Made by a program: the position numbers and the translations under genes. Under the pieces are notes generated by a model. The model ran no database searches. It was given only the letters and a program-made list of their open reading frames with translations, and was not told the origin of the DNA. From Hydrotalea sp. (GTDB lineage Bacteria > Bacteroidota > Bacteroidia > Chitinophagales > Chitinophagaceae), in contig JAKRSC010000025.1 of NCBI GenBank assembly GCA_022402565.1, positions 1 to 64,000 on the forward strand: a DNA stretch of 64,000 nucleotides. The letters run 5' to 3'. Positions 33,610 to 42,203 of the stretch are shown here, in pieces. Within the stretch, counting starts at the first letter, position 1. Each line of letters starts with the position of its first letter.

Positions 33610-35604
33610 TTTTTGTATAGAACTGTGCAAACGTTGTTTAGCCAAAAAATGCTGTTCCAACTCAATACTAAATGGTACGGGTGTATCCAAACTTGCACAG
33701 CGAACAATAGGTGCATCTAAATAAGTAAAACAGTGCTCAGAAATCCACGCAGCAATTTCGCCGCCAATGCCCCCTATTAATGTGTCTTCGTGCAATAAGA
33801 GCACTTTACCCGTAGATTGAACTGCTTCACGAATTGCATCATAATCGAGTGGAAGTAAAGAACGCAAATCTAGTATGTAACATGAAATGTCTTTGTGAGA
33901 CAATGCATACTCCATAGCCCAATGAACACCAGAACCATAAGTAATAATAGCTATATCATCGCCCTTTTGTACCACTCTTGCTTTACCAATTTCAACTTCA
34001 TAATAAGCATCAGGTACCCAACCCGAAATACTTCTATACAAAGCCTTATGCTCAAAGAACATAACCGGATTAGGATCTTCTATAGCTGCAATTAATAACC
34101 CTTTTGCATCGTGAGGTGTGGATGGATACACAACTTTTAATCCAGGTGTATGCACAAACCAAGCCTCATTACTTTGACTATGAAAAGGACCTGCACCTAC
34201 CCCACCACCAGTTGGCATGCGAACTACCACATCAGCAGACTGCCCCCATCTATAGTGAATTTTGGCAAGGTTATTAATAATTTGATTGAATCCTACAGAA
34301 ACAAAATCGGCGAACTGCATTTCAACCATACTTTTAAAACCTTCTAAGCTCAATCCAAGTGCTGCACCTAAAATAGCACTCTCACAAAGTGGCGTATTTC
34401 TAACACGCTTGTGACCATATTTTTCAAGAAGTCCTTCTGTAATTTTAAATGCACCTCCATATTCAGCAATATCTTGACCCATTAAAATGAGGTTGCCATG
34501 CATGTCCATACTTTGCTGTAATCCGTCTTGTATGGCATTAATAAAGCGCTTTTCCTGTATTCCTTTATCAGACTCTGTTGGTAATTCATTTTTGATAAGA
34601 GGCACAACACCCTCTTCACGAATATGAGGGGCATAAACATCTTGTAATTCATCTTCTATTTTAACAACAGTTGGTGCTGCTTTTATAGCATCTTCTAGCT
34701 CCTGTTCAATGTATGTTTTTATATCCTGTTGAATAGCAGCAACACCTTCTTGATCAATAATCTTACTTTCTAAAATGAACTGTTCATAATTTTTTACAGG
34801 ATCTTTTTGTGCCCATTGTTCAAATAATTCTTTAGGAACATATTTAGTACCGCTTGCTTCTTCATGACCACGCATCCTAAAAGTCATACATTCAATGAGG
34901 TAAGGCTTTCGATGAGAAATGCAATAATCGCGCACCCCTTTAATGGTATCAATTACTTCCAGCACATTATTACCATCAATTTGAACACCTTCCATTCCGT
35001 ACCCCCTAGCACGATCAACCAATGACTTACATCTGTATTGCTCATTTACTGGCGTACTTAATCCATATCCATTGTTTTCAATGATAAAAATTACAGGTAA
35101 ATCCCACACTGCAGCTACATTCAAAGCTTCATGAAAATCACCTTCACTTGTGCCACCATCGCCAGTAAATGCCAAAGCAACTTTGCTCTCACCCTTTAAT
35201 TGCGCAGCAAGTGCAGCGCCATTTGCTAAAGTGAGCTGAGGACCCAAATGCGAAATCATTCCGCATATATAATGTTCGGAAGAACCAAAGTGAAAACTTC
35301 TCTCTCTTCCTTTTGAATAACCATCTTGGTTGCCCTGCCACTGACGAAACAACTTTGATAAGGGCATTTGACGAGTTGTAAATACACCTAAGTTTCTGTG
35401 TAAAGGCATCACCCACTCATCTGCACGAAGAGAAAGTGTTGCACCAACCGATATGGCTTCTTGTCCAATCCCACTAAACCACTTGCTGATTTTACCTTGT
35501 CGAAGTAATACCAGCATCTTTTCTTCAATCATTCGTGGAAGCAATAATGCTTTATATATAGATACTAATTCTTGGTCAGATAATTTCTTCCTATTATAGA
35601 ACAT
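33595..35604 (-). CDS. fused 2-oxoacid dehydrogenase E1 (alpha+beta)
   Basis: Thiamine-diphosphate E1 component of a branched-chain or other 2-oxoacid dehydrogenase complex with alpha and beta chains fused in one 669-aa protein. The alpha half (about 10-310) has the TPP/Mg motif FTGDGGTSEGDFHEALN and ENNGYGLS. The beta half (about 345-669) has GQDIAEYGGAFKITEGL, ESAILGAALGLSLEGF and MFFEHKALYR. Such fused E1 proteins are common in Bacteroidota. No E2 or E3 gene is nearby. Substrate (branched-chain oxoacids versus pyruvate) cannot be fixed from sequence. It ends within the converging serine hydrolase gene. Confidence 0.92.
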   Translation of the reverse strand: MFYNRKKLSDQELVSIYKALLLPRMIEEKMLVLLRQGKISKWFSGIGQEAISVGATLSLRADEWVMPLHRNLGVFTTRQMPLSKLFRQWQGNQDGYSKGRERSFHFGSSEHYICGMISHLGPQLTLANGAALAAQLKGESKVALAFTGDGGTSEGDFHEALNVAAVWDLPVIFIIENNGYGLSTPVNEQYRCKSLVDRARGYGMEGVQIDGNNVLEVIDTIKGVRDYCISHRKPYLIECMTFRMRGHEEASGTKYVPKELFEQWAQKDPVKNYEQFILESKIIDQEGVAAIQQDIKTYIEQELEDAIKAAPTVVKIEDELQDVYAPHIREEGVVPLIKNELPTESDKGIQEKRFINAIQDGLQQSMDMHGNLILMGQDIAEYGGAFKITEGLLEKYGHKRVRNTPLCESAILGAALGLSLEGFKSMVEMQFADFVSVGFNQIINNLAKIHYRWGQSADVVVRMPTGGGVGAGPFHSQSNEAWFVHTPGLKVVYPSTPHDAKGLLIAAIEDPNPVMFFEHKALYRSISGWVPDAYYEVEIGKARVVQKGDDIAIITYGSGVHWAMEYALSHKDISCYILDLRSLLPLDYDAIREAVQSTGKVLLLHEDTLIGGIGGEIAAWISEHCFTYLDAPIVRCASLDTPVPFSIELEQHFLAKQRLHSSIQKLMAY

Positions 35605-35644
35605 ACCCTGAATTTAGTTAAAGATAAACAGCAAGATGCAAGGA

Positions 35645-35669
35645 ACAAAAAAGCCGCCCTAAGGCGGCT
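35645..35669 (-). terminator. terminator after the BI-1 gene
   Basis: AGCCGCC (35652-35658) pairs with GGCGGCT (35663-35669) around a CTAA loop; on the minus strand it is followed by TTTTTTG. It separates the BI-1 gene from the E1 gene. Confidence 0.9.
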
Positions 35670-35675
35670 ATATCT

Positions 35676-36443
35676 TTAATCGCGGCTACCTAATTTACTG
35701 AGTAATTTCAGCATTTCAATATATAGCCATACTATAGTAACTAATAATCCAAATGCGCCAAACCATTCCATAAATTTTGGAGCTCCCTGAGCTGCACCTT
35801 GTTCAATCATATCAAAATCCAAGATCAAATTCAAAGAGGCAATTACCACAACAAATAAGCTAATACCAATACTCAACCAACTACTGTCGTACATGAAACT
35901 TACAGATACGCCAAACCAGTTCAATAAAATGGTAATAAAATAAAATATTGCAATACCCATGGTTGAAGCAATTACAATTGATTTGAACTTTTGTGTGGGT
36001 TGAATAATTCGTGCATTATACATAGCAAACATGGCAATAGCCACACCAAATGTTAATCCAACAGCTTGCATTACAATACCAGGATACTTTTCAGACATAG
36101 CATCATTAATAATTGCTGAAATGCCCCCTACAAAAAAACCTTGTAAAATACCATAAGCAGGAGCTACAAAAGGAGCCCAATTCGGCTTGAATACAACTAC
36201 TAAAGCAGCTACTAGACCTCCTATTGCACCTGCTATCATTAAAATGGTCATAGTAGGTGCTTTACCCGCTTCAAACAAATGCCAAGAATAAGAAGCAGAA
36301 GCAATTACCATTGCCAATAAGAAACCAAATTTATTCATAGTACCACGAACGCTCATAACACCTGCAGAGCGATCACCTAAGGTTTGCGCTTTATCAAACA
36401 TTTTCTCTGATAAAGTTGGATTTCCAGATTTAAACAAAGCCAT
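35676..36443 (-). CDS. Bax inhibitor-1/YccA family membrane protein
   Basis: Inner-membrane protein of 255 aa with seven predicted helices after a soluble 45-residue N-terminus. The family pattern is clear: MNKFGFLLAMVIASASYSWHL, GAIGGLVAALVVVFKPNW, APAYGILQGFFVGGISA, AVGLTFGVAIAMFAMY and the C-terminal NLILDFDMIEQGAAQGAPKFMEWFGAFGLLVTIVWLYIEML, with the conserved paired aspartates that act as a pH-sensitive latch in BsYetJ-type channels. Proposed to be a calcium-leak channel by homology; role here unknown. A TACATTTG -7 box sits about 17 bases upstream of the ATG. Confidence 0.93.
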   Translation of the reverse strand: MALFKSGNPTLSEKMFDKAQTLGDRSAGVMSVRGTMNKFGFLLAMVIASASYSWHLFEAGKAPTMTILMIAGAIGGLVAALVVVFKPNWAPFVAPAYGILQGFFVGGISAIINDAMSEKYPGIVMQAVGLTFGVAIAMFAMYNARIIQPTQKFKSIVIASTMGIAIFYFITILLNWFGVSVSFMYDSSWLSIGISLFVVVIASLNLILDFDMIEQGAAQGAPKFMEWFGAFGLLVTIVWLYIEMLKLLSKLGSRD

Positions 36444-36499
36444 ACATATTTATTTTCATCAAATGTACAAAAATCCACTTTTTAAAAAGGTTAAATCCA

Positions 36500-37693
36500 T
36501 TAACAAGGAAAAGGGTCTTTAAAAGAGCCTCCCTTTTCCATTAACTCAAATTCATTTGCGTTACATAAGCAAGATTCAAGTTCTTGTATAATGATTGCCT
36601 TATCTAAATCTTGACCAATAATGACCAACTCATTTTCTCTGTCACCATATCGCTTATCCCATTTCTTTTCAATAAGTTCTTGGTTTTCTACAAACGCTGG
36701 ATATTGAATTCTTTCGCTATAAGGCATACTACACCACCAAACACCCGCTTTATCGGCTTTCAAACTTCCGCCCGCTTGGCTCCAATTTAAAGCTTCATTT
36801 TTTCTTGATGCAAGCCAGAATAGACCCTTGCTTCTAATAATATTTGCATGCCAGTTTTCATTTATGTAATTCCAAAATCTTTCAGGATGAAATGGCCTTC
36901 TACTTCTATAAACAAAGGATGTAATTCCATACTCTTCGGTCTCTGGTGTATGATATCCTCTGTTCAACTCCTCAATCCATCCTGCACTTTGTGAAGTTTT
37001 GTCAAAGTCAAATAAACCTGTGTTTAAAATTTGATTGAGGGGAACTTTACCAAATGATGAAGTAATGATTTGAGCTTCAGAATTTAACTTTTTAATCAAA
37101 GCTTTTATCATGCCCACCTGACCTTCACTTACTAAATCTGTTTTATTCAATATAATAACATTCGCAAACTCAATTTGATCTGTTAACAAGTTCACGATTG
37201 TTCTATGATCATCTTGCATGTCAGTTAAACTTCTATCCTTGAGTGTTTCAATTGTACTAAAATCTTTTACAAAATTGAAGCAATCAACAACTGTAACCAG
37301 TGTATCTAGTTGACTAATTTTACTGAGATCAATTCCCTGTGACTCATCCTGGTAAGTAAATGTTTGAGCAACAGGCAAAGGCTCACTAATTCCTGTGCTT
37401 TCGATTAACAAGTAATCAAACTTTTTTTCAAGAGCAAGCTTTTCCACCTCTCGTAGCAAATCTTCTCTAAGAGTACAACAAATACACCCATTACTCATTT
37501 CAACCAGTTTCTCTTCCGTTCTACTTAATCCGCCTTCCCTTTGAACAATAGCAGCATCTACGTTTACTTCACTCATGTCATTTACAATAACGGCCACTTT
37601 CAGTCCTTCTTTATTTTGCAAAACATGATTAAGTAAGGTTGTTTTACCAGCGCCTAAAAAACCACTTAATACTGTTACAGGTAGCTTCTTCAT
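36500..37693 (-). CDS. COG0523-family metal-chaperone GTPase
   Basis: CobW/COG0523 GTPase of 397 aa. Walker A is [13 protein letters not shown] (residues 11-23), the diagnostic metal-binding CxCC is GCICC (C70, C72, C73), and Walker B/NKTD are ESTGISEP and LNKTDL. The CobW C-terminal domain begins about 255 ([18 protein letters not shown]). These proteins deliver or allocate metals, often zinc under starvation (ZagA/ZigA type). The gene ends an operon with a MerC-like protein and two small proteins, reading away from a Fur-family-like operator. No cobalamin genes adjoin it, so a zinc role is more likely than a CobW role. Inference rests on context. Confidence 0.88.
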   Translation of the reverse strand: MKKLPVTVLSGFLGAGKTTLLNHVLQNKEGLKVAVIVNDMSEVNVDAAIVQREGGLSRTEEKLVEMSNGCICCTLREDLLREVEKLALEKKFDYLLIESTGISEPLPVAQTFTYQDESQGIDLSKISQLDTLVTVVDCFNFVKDFSTIETLKDRSLTDMQDDHRTIVNLLTDQIEFANVIILNKTDLVSEGQVGMIKALIKKLNSEAQIITSSFGKVPLNQILNTGLFDFDKTSQSAGWIEELNRGYHTPETEEYGITSFVYRSRRPFHPERFWNYINENWHANIIRSKGLFWLASRKNEALNWSQAGGSLKADKAGVWWCSMPYSERIQYPAFVENQELIEKKWDKRYGDRENELVIIGQDLDKAIIIQELESCLCNANEFELMEKGGSFKDPFPC

Positions 37694-37696
37694 TTT

Positions 37697-37855
37697 TTAT
37701 TTTTTGTTGACTTTCTTAAATTTTATTGATTCTTTTTGAAATCTAATATCTGCACTTGGATCGGAGACAGCTCTTAAACAAGATGTTCTTAAAGTGAATG
37801 CCGTTATTGAAAAAAATAATAGATAGAGAACTATTTTTTTACTGTTTAAATTCAT
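37697..37855 (-). CDS. 52-aa small exported or membrane protein
   Basis: A short frame fits tightly in the operon: it starts with ATG at 37855, overlapping the upstream 70-aa gene by 17 bases, and stops with TAA three bases before the GTPase ATG. The protein starts MNLNSKKIVLYLLFFSITAF, a positively charged end followed by a hydrophobic stretch, then a polar part with Cys26 and a Lys-rich tail. It looks like a signal peptide or single membrane anchor; the Cys context (RTSC) is a poor lipobox. No family is recognised. Its packing between genes, without other coding, is the main support for it being real. Confidence 0.6.
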   Translation of the reverse strand: MNLNSKKIVLYLLFFSITAFTLRTSCLRAVSDPSADIRFQKESIKFKKVNKK

Positions 37856-38051
37856 ACAAAGCTTGTTGTATCCACTTTATTAAATTCTGAATATGCATTT
37901 GACCATATAATAGAATCATTTTCTTAGTTTCAGCACTATTCGGATCTGTTAAAACAAGTAATCGATTTTGTAAAAAATCTTTACTGAGCTCAATTCCACA
38001 GTCAACATTTATACAGTGCTTCCAAGAGATATAGTCATTTGGAATCATCAT
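37839..38051 (-). CDS. 70-aa small protein of unknown function
   Basis: Small soluble protein, 70 aa, with two cysteines near the start (C13 and C18 in WKHCINVDCGIEL). It ends in a helical IQNLIKWIQQALYEFKQ. No family recognised. The gene lies seven bases after the MerC-like gene and overlaps the 52-aa gene, so it belongs to the same operon as the COG0523 GTPase. The paired Cys could bind metal, but no standard site is complete. The ATG has a second Met directly after it, so the start may shift one codon. Confidence 0.7.
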   Translation of the reverse strand: MMIPNDYISWKHCINVDCGIELSKDFLQNRLLVLTDPNSAETKKMILLYGQMHIQNLIKWIQQALYEFKQ

Positions 38052-38058
38052 ACATCTT

Positions 38059-38442
38059 CTAGTTAATAATACAATGGTGCGACTTTTTCCAATTCTTAAT
38101 ATGTGCCAATGTTATCAATACAGCACCTGTGAGTTTTAATATATGTTCTAAAGAATGAAAAACATGTGTGTTGGCAATTAGCATTAAAACAAAACCTAGT
38201 CCAAATAGAACAAGAATGAGCTTACTTCTATGAAAGTTTTTATACCCTCTCCATATTGCCCAACTACCAATCATTGCTGTTATTAATATCGTAGCAACTT
38301 CTAACCATAGATTTTCAATGATTTCTATTCCCCATAAAGGTAAAGTGGAGAAGAAAACAGGCAGAACTACACAATGAATGGCACATAAGAATGAAGCTAC
38401 CATACTTAGCCAATCGCCAATAAACATTGATTTTTCTTTCAT
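38059..38442 (-). CDS. MerC-domain membrane protein
   Basis: Inner-membrane protein of 127 aa with four helices (about 8-31, 45-62, 72-90, 97-113). The first helix SMVASFLCAIHCVVLPVFF has the Cys-x-x-x-Cys pair (C19, C23) that marks MerC-type proteins, and the C-terminus is His-rich (KNWKKSHHCIIN). MerC proteins move metal ions such as mercury; in Bacteroidota such genes often sit beside zinc-responsive genes. First gene of the four-gene left operon. A TATATTTG box (38471-38464, minus) lies inside the upstream inverted repeat, so a bound repressor would block its promoter. Confidence 0.85.
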   Translation of the reverse strand: MKEKSMFIGDWLSMVASFLCAIHCVVLPVFFSTLPLWGIEIIENLWLEVATILITAMIGSWAIWRGYKNFHRSKLILVLFGLGFVLMLIANTHVFHSLEHILKLTGAVLITLAHIKNWKKSHHCIIN

Positions 38443-38461
38443 AGACAGATGTTAAAATGTA

Positions 38462-38493
38462 TGCAAATATATATTATTTGCAACTTAGTTGCA
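38462..38493. promoter_or_regulatory. double Fur-family-like operator between divergent operons
   Basis: Two overlapping inverted repeats share one TTGCA. The first has arms TGCAAATA (38462-38469) and TATTTGCA (38475-38482) and contains the -7 box of the minus-strand operon. The second, TGCAACTTAGTTGCA (38479-38493), is a perfect 7-1-7 palindrome, the geometry typical of Fur/Zur sites. It lies 32 bases before the plus-strand GTG start. The same TGCAA-N5-TTGCA pattern recurs at 46454-46468. Zinc-responsive Zur is the likely binder from gene context. Confidence 0.7.
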
Positions 38494-38519
38494 TTTAATA
38501 TTTCAATAAATATTATCTT
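38491..38519 (+). promoter_or_regulatory. promoter of the plus-strand ABC operon
   Basis: A near-consensus -7 TATCTTTC (38513-38520) lies downstream of TTG at the right edge of the operator, about 21 bases apart. The operator therefore overlaps the -33 side of this promoter. Confidence 0.4.
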
Positions 38520-38525
38520 TCCCCT

Positions 38526-39152
38526 GTGAACGCAATAACTACAAAAGACCTCATTTTCCAGTACAAGGGAGCAAAATCAATACATTACCCCAATATTAGC
38601 TGTACATCTGAGGAGCCAGTGTTGGTACATGGACAATCTGGTACAGGTAAAACTACTTTACTGCATATACTCGGAGGTATTCTTTCGGGAGGGACTGGGG
38701 AAGTAAACTTGAACGGAATAGACCTACTTAAGCTAGACGCAAAAAAGCTACAAAAAATAAGAAGACAACAAATTGCTATAATTTTTCAAACTCCTCACCA
38801 TGTTGCTTCTTTAAGCGTGCGAGACAACATACTATTAGGAACGCATGGCAAAATTGACGAAAAGCATTTCACTAAAATCATAACGTCTCTTCAAATAGAC
38901 CATCTTATACATAAACAACCCTCTGAAATTAGTCAGGGTGAAAAACAAAGAATGACTATTGCAAGAGCTTTGGTAGCTAAACCAGCTTTGGTACTTGCCG
39001 ATGAACCAACAAGTGCACTCGACAATGAAAGAGCAGACAGTGTTATTCAATTACTACTTGAACAAACAAAAAATATTGGTAGCTGCTTAATTACAGTAAC
39101 GCATGATGATAGAATGAAAGCGTACTTCAAAAAATCAATTTATCTAGCATGA
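38526..39152 (+). CDS. LolD/MacB-type ABC transporter ATPase
   Basis: ATP-binding subunit of 208 aa: Walker A GQSGTGKTT (about 40-48), Q loop IIFQTPHHVASLSVRDN, signature SQGEKQR (about 137), Walker B ALVLADEPTSALD and switch His VTHDD. The start is GTG at 38526 because no ATG fits. It overlaps the FtsX-like permease by four bases (ATGA). The arrangement ATPase, FtsX permease and DUF3299-like protein resembles PA4064-PA4066 of Pseudomonas aeruginosa, a zinc-related, Zur-controlled locus as I recall it. A zinc import or sensing role is inferred. Confidence 0.9.
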   Translation: MNAITTKDLIFQYKGAKSIHYPNISCTSEEPVLVHGQSGTGKTTLLHILGGILSGGTGEVNLNGIDLLKLDAKKLQKIRRQQIAIIFQTPHHVASLSVRDNILLGTHGKIDEKHFTKIITSLQIDHLIHKQPSEISQGEKQRMTIARALVAKPALVLADEPTSALDNERADSVIQLLLEQTKNIGSCLITVTHDDRMKAYFKKSIYLA

Positions 39153-40351
39153 GGTGGAAACTAGTTTGGAAAAATTTACTGCACGAGCCGCTATCTACCA
39201 TACTGAGTTTATTACTTCTCACTGTTGGTGTATCAATCATAACGTTGTTATTAGGAATCAAGCATCAAGTTGAAAAAAAATTAGACGGAGATCTTAAAAA
39301 TATTGATTTAGTGATTGGCGCTAAAGGGAGTCCCCTTCAATTGGTACTTTCATCGATTTATCATTTAGATGCACCAACTGGAAACATATCATTGGAAGAT
39401 GCTAACGAAATTGCTAGTAACCCAATGGTTGAAACTGCCATTCCATTAGCTTACGGTGATAATTATAATGGTTTTCGAATTTTAGGTACCGATAGCAATT
39501 GGCATCAACTTTACGAAACAAAAATATACGATGGTAAAATGCCTTCCGAAAATATGGAAGTTGTACTTGGTTGGGAGGTTGCACAAAAAACTGGACTAAA
39601 AATTGGCGATTCATTTGAAGGCATACATGGAAATGCTGAAAAAGGAGAAGTACATGAAGGTCATCCATATAATGTGGTGGGTATACTTACACCTTCTTAT
39701 GATGTTGCAGACCAACTTATATTAACAAATGTATCTTCTGTTGTTGAAATTCATGAAGAACATGAACATGAACACGATCATACTGAAGAACATGAGCATG
39801 CGCATGAGGAGATAACCGCAATCCTTCTTCAATTTAGATCACCGATGGCTATGATGACAATGCCACGTAAAATTAATGAAGAGACAAACTTTCAGGCTGC
39901 TATTCCAAACATCGAAATAAGAAGATTACTTAAGCTGTTAGATGGCATTTTTATTTTTATTCAAGCAATTGGAATTATTGTTATGCTATTAGCTGGCGTT
40001 AGTGTTTTTCTTTCTCTGTTACAAAAATTACAAAAAAGGAAATATGAAATTGCCTTACTGCAATCAATTGGCTATAGCAAATGGTATGTGAGCAGTCTGC
40101 TTATTTATGAAGCAATTTTATTAGCAATCATTGGATACCTGATAGGATTTATTTTCAGTCGAATAATCCTATTCTTGCTAGATAGTAGTATAGCCCAACA
40201 ATATGGGTTGAATGTTTTTTCTTTAGGATGGATGGCAGACGAATACCTGATTTTTTTAATTACTTTGCTCACCGGAATTTTATCTGCAATAATACCTGCA
40301 TGGTATAGTGTCAGAGCTTCCATATCAAAAACATTAGCAGATGGCAAATAA
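39149..40351 (+). CDS. FtsX-like ABC permease with His-rich loop
   Basis: Inner-membrane permease of 400 aa. TM1 spans about 16-36, a MacB-type periplasmic domain about 40-265, and three helices in the C-terminal FtsX domain about 268-385 with ALLQSIGYSKWYVSSLLIYEA. The periplasmic domain carries a striking insertion, EHEHEHDHTEEHEHAHEE: eight histidines within residues 202-219, interleaved with acidic residues, the form of a zinc-binding loop seen in zinc transport proteins. It is translationally coupled to the ATPase upstream and overlaps the 148-aa protein by 11 bases. The metal specificity is inference, but no other feature explains the His tract. Confidence 0.9.
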   Translation: MRWKLVWKNLLHEPLSTILSLLLLTVGVSIITLLLGIKHQVEKKLDGDLKNIDLVIGAKGSPLQLVLSSIYHLDAPTGNISLEDANEIASNPMVETAIPLAYGDNYNGFRILGTDSNWHQLYETKIYDGKMPSENMEVVLGWEVAQKTGLKIGDSFEGIHGNAEKGEVHEGHPYNVVGILTPSYDVADQLILTNVSSVVEIHEEHEHEHDHTEEHEHAHEEITAILLQFRSPMAMMTMPRKINEETNFQAAIPNIEIRRLLKLLDGIFIFIQAIGIIVMLLAGVSVFLSLLQKLQKRKYEIALLQSIGYSKWYVSSLLIYEAILLAIIGYLIGFIFSRIILFLLDSSIAQQYGLNVFSLGWMADEYLIFLITLLTGILSAIIPAWYSVRASISKTLADGK

Positions 40352-40787
40352 ATTGATACTAACTAGCATTCTAAGCTTTTTCTTTTTTTCAGCATGGGCA
40401 CAAACGGCACCAACCAAATTAACGTGGAAACAATTACAAGATATAGACTATGAAAGCAAATTTGTAAAAGATGCTGATATGGAAGTGATGTTTCCTAAGT
40501 TTCCTAGCTCCATGCTTAAGTTTGATGGCAAAGAAGTAATTGTAGAGGGATTTGTAATTCCATTTGATAAATCTGGGACAAAGGTTGCTCTTTCTGCTTA
40601 CCCTTATGCTTCTTGCTTTTTTTGCGGAAAAGCGGGTCCCGCTTCGGTTTTAACTGTAGAATTGAAAACTCCAAATAAAAAATACAATACAGACGACTAT
40701 ATTACTTTCCGTGGTAGGTTACTATTAAATAGTACAGATATCAAAGAGTTTTACTACGTCCTAAAGGGAGCAGTTGAAATAAAATAG
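40341..40787 (+). CDS. DUF3299-like exported protein
   Basis: Exported protein of 148 aa, signal peptide MANKLILTSILSFFFFSAWA. The mature part shows the DUF3299 pattern LTWKQLQDIDY, FPKFPSSMLKFDGKEVIVEGFVIP and a Cys pair, SCFFCGKAGP (C92, C95), followed by YITFRGRLLLN. In Pseudomonas and Vibrio such proteins are encoded with a zinc-related ABC system. The Cys pair could bind metal or form a disulfide. It is the last gene of the plus-strand operon, overlapping the permease by 11 bases, and its stop meets the stop of the converging alkaline phosphatase gene directly (40787/40788). Confidence 0.75.
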   Translation: MANKLILTSILSFFFFSAWAQTAPTKLTWKQLQDIDYESKFVKDADMEVMFPKFPSSMLKFDGKEVIVEGFVIPFDKSGTKVALSAYPYASCFFCGKAGPASVLTVELKTPNKKYNTDDYITFRGRLLLNSTDIKEFYYVLKGAVEIK

Positions 40788-42194
40788 TTAGCTTATAATA
40801 ATACCTAGTCCTTCCAGAATGAAGTTGTGCAAATAAGTGTTTGGAATATACCCAGGAAATTTCCAATCACCAGGACCGAACAAGGTAAGCTCAACGAAAT
40901 CACCAGAATGATCCATAGAGCCCCAGCTAACTGAGGTTTGCTTCATTTGTATCTCTGCCAACTGTTTGAATGGAAGTTTATAGTTGTTGTAAATTCCTTG
41001 TTCGGTTTGAATTGAATATTGATTCATTAAGGTTATAGATTCTTCCTTGGTCAATTCTATTCCTTGATAAGTAGCAAATAAATCTTTCAACTTATCTGGA
41101 GAATCGCTTGACTTAACTTGCTTTAAAATCCATTCGTTAGTTTGCTTCATTAAAAAAAGCTTCTCAAAATTTTTGTTCGCTTTATCACCATAAAATAAAC
41201 CTGGATTTGCATTACCATGATCTGTAGTAATAATTAGCAAGGTTTCACCATTTTTTTGTGCAAAGTCGTATGCTACTCCAACTGCATCATCAAAAGCAAT
41301 TTGATCATATAACAATGCAGGTGCGTCATTCGCATGAGCGGCCCAATCAACTTTTCCACCTTCAATTTGTAAAACAAAACCTTTGTTGTTCTTATTTAAA
41401 ACATCAAGCGCCTTTGTTGTCATTTCAGCTAATGTAGGAACGGAAGATTCCTGCTCCTTGTTATTTACATGATCAAGTGCATATGGCAATCCCCCTTCAT
41501 CAAATACTCCTAATATGGGTTTACCAAATTCACAAGAAGCAAGATCGCCCTTATTTTTTGCAACTTGGAAACCAGCATTTTTGAAATCTGAGAATAGATC
41601 TCTTTTATCTTTTCTTTTTAGTCCTGAAAAGAAATCAGACCCACCACCCAACATAACATCAAATTTTAGGTCTAAGTACTGTAGAGCAATATCATCTTGA
41701 TTTCCTCTTTTTGATTGATTTATACAAAAACCAGCTGGCGTTGCATGTGTAATTGGAACCGTTGTAACACAACCAACAGCTAGTCCCTTTGATTTGCACT
41801 TTTGAAGAATTGGCTTATAAAATTCACCATTTACTCCAACATTAAGCGATCCGTTGGGTACTTTAAAACCCCCTCCCCAAGCAGAGCTCGCTGCTGCTGA
41901 GTCAGTCACCAAGGAACTGGCAGATGATGTATCCATCAAAGATCTTCGTGTTTGCAAACCCTCAATAATAGAAATCCAATTACTTGGCTTTCCATACTTT
42001 CTAGATTTCAACAAATGCGCCATGGTAAGTGTTCCAATACTCATACCATCACTTACCATAAAAATGACATTCTTAAATTTTCCTGCATGCTTTTTAAGAT
42101 GCTGAGTTGTATGGAATGCATCAGTAAACTGACCCAACCAAGTCAAACCAACAGCCCCTAAAGTTCCTTTTGATAAAAAGTCTCTTCGTTTCAT
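40788..42194 (-). CDS. alkaline phosphatase (PhoA superfamily)
   Basis: Exported metallo-phosphatase of 468 aa. The N-terminus MKRRDFLSKGTLGAVGLTW is twin-arginine-like, ending near the TDAFHT boundary. The first metal Asp is in FMVSDGMSIG. The nucleophilic Ser is in VTDSAAASSAWGGG, in the DSA context of PhoA enzymes. Late ligands are in QIEGGKVDWAAHAND, ITTDHGN and MDHSGDFVEL. Such enzymes use two zinc ions and one magnesium. It is the last gene of the five-gene right operon, nine bases after the lipoprotein gene. Its presence in a probable zinc operon rather than in the Pho cluster at 19-28 kb is noteworthy. Confidence 0.88.
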   Translation of the reverse strand: MKRRDFLSKGTLGAVGLTWLGQFTDAFHTTQHLKKHAGKFKNVIFMVSDGMSIGTLTMAHLLKSRKYGKPSNWISIIEGLQTRRSLMDTSSASSLVTDSAAASSAWGGGFKVPNGSLNVGVNGEFYKPILQKCKSKGLAVGCVTTVPITHATPAGFCINQSKRGNQDDIALQYLDLKFDVMLGGGSDFFSGLKRKDKRDLFSDFKNAGFQVAKNKGDLASCEFGKPILGVFDEGGLPYALDHVNNKEQESSVPTLAEMTTKALDVLNKNNKGFVLQIEGGKVDWAAHANDAPALLYDQIAFDDAVGVAYDFAQKNGETLLIITTDHGNANPGLFYGDKANKNFEKLFLMKQTNEWILKQVKSSDSPDKLKDLFATYQGIELTKEESITLMNQYSIQTEQGIYNNYKLPFKQLAEIQMKQTSVSWGSMDHSGDFVELTLFGPGDWKFPGYIPNTYLHNFILEGLGIIIS

Positions 42195-42203
42195 AAAGTA
42201 ATA

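Noticed and set aside
35189-35416. Small minus-strand frame inside the E1 gene
   Set aside because: Overlaps the TPP-binding domain in another frame; no independent support.
36500-37693. CobW involved in cobalamin synthesis
   Set aside because: No cob genes adjoin it, and the operon carries metal-homeostasis-like genes; the B12 genes at 9-12 kb are a separate locus.
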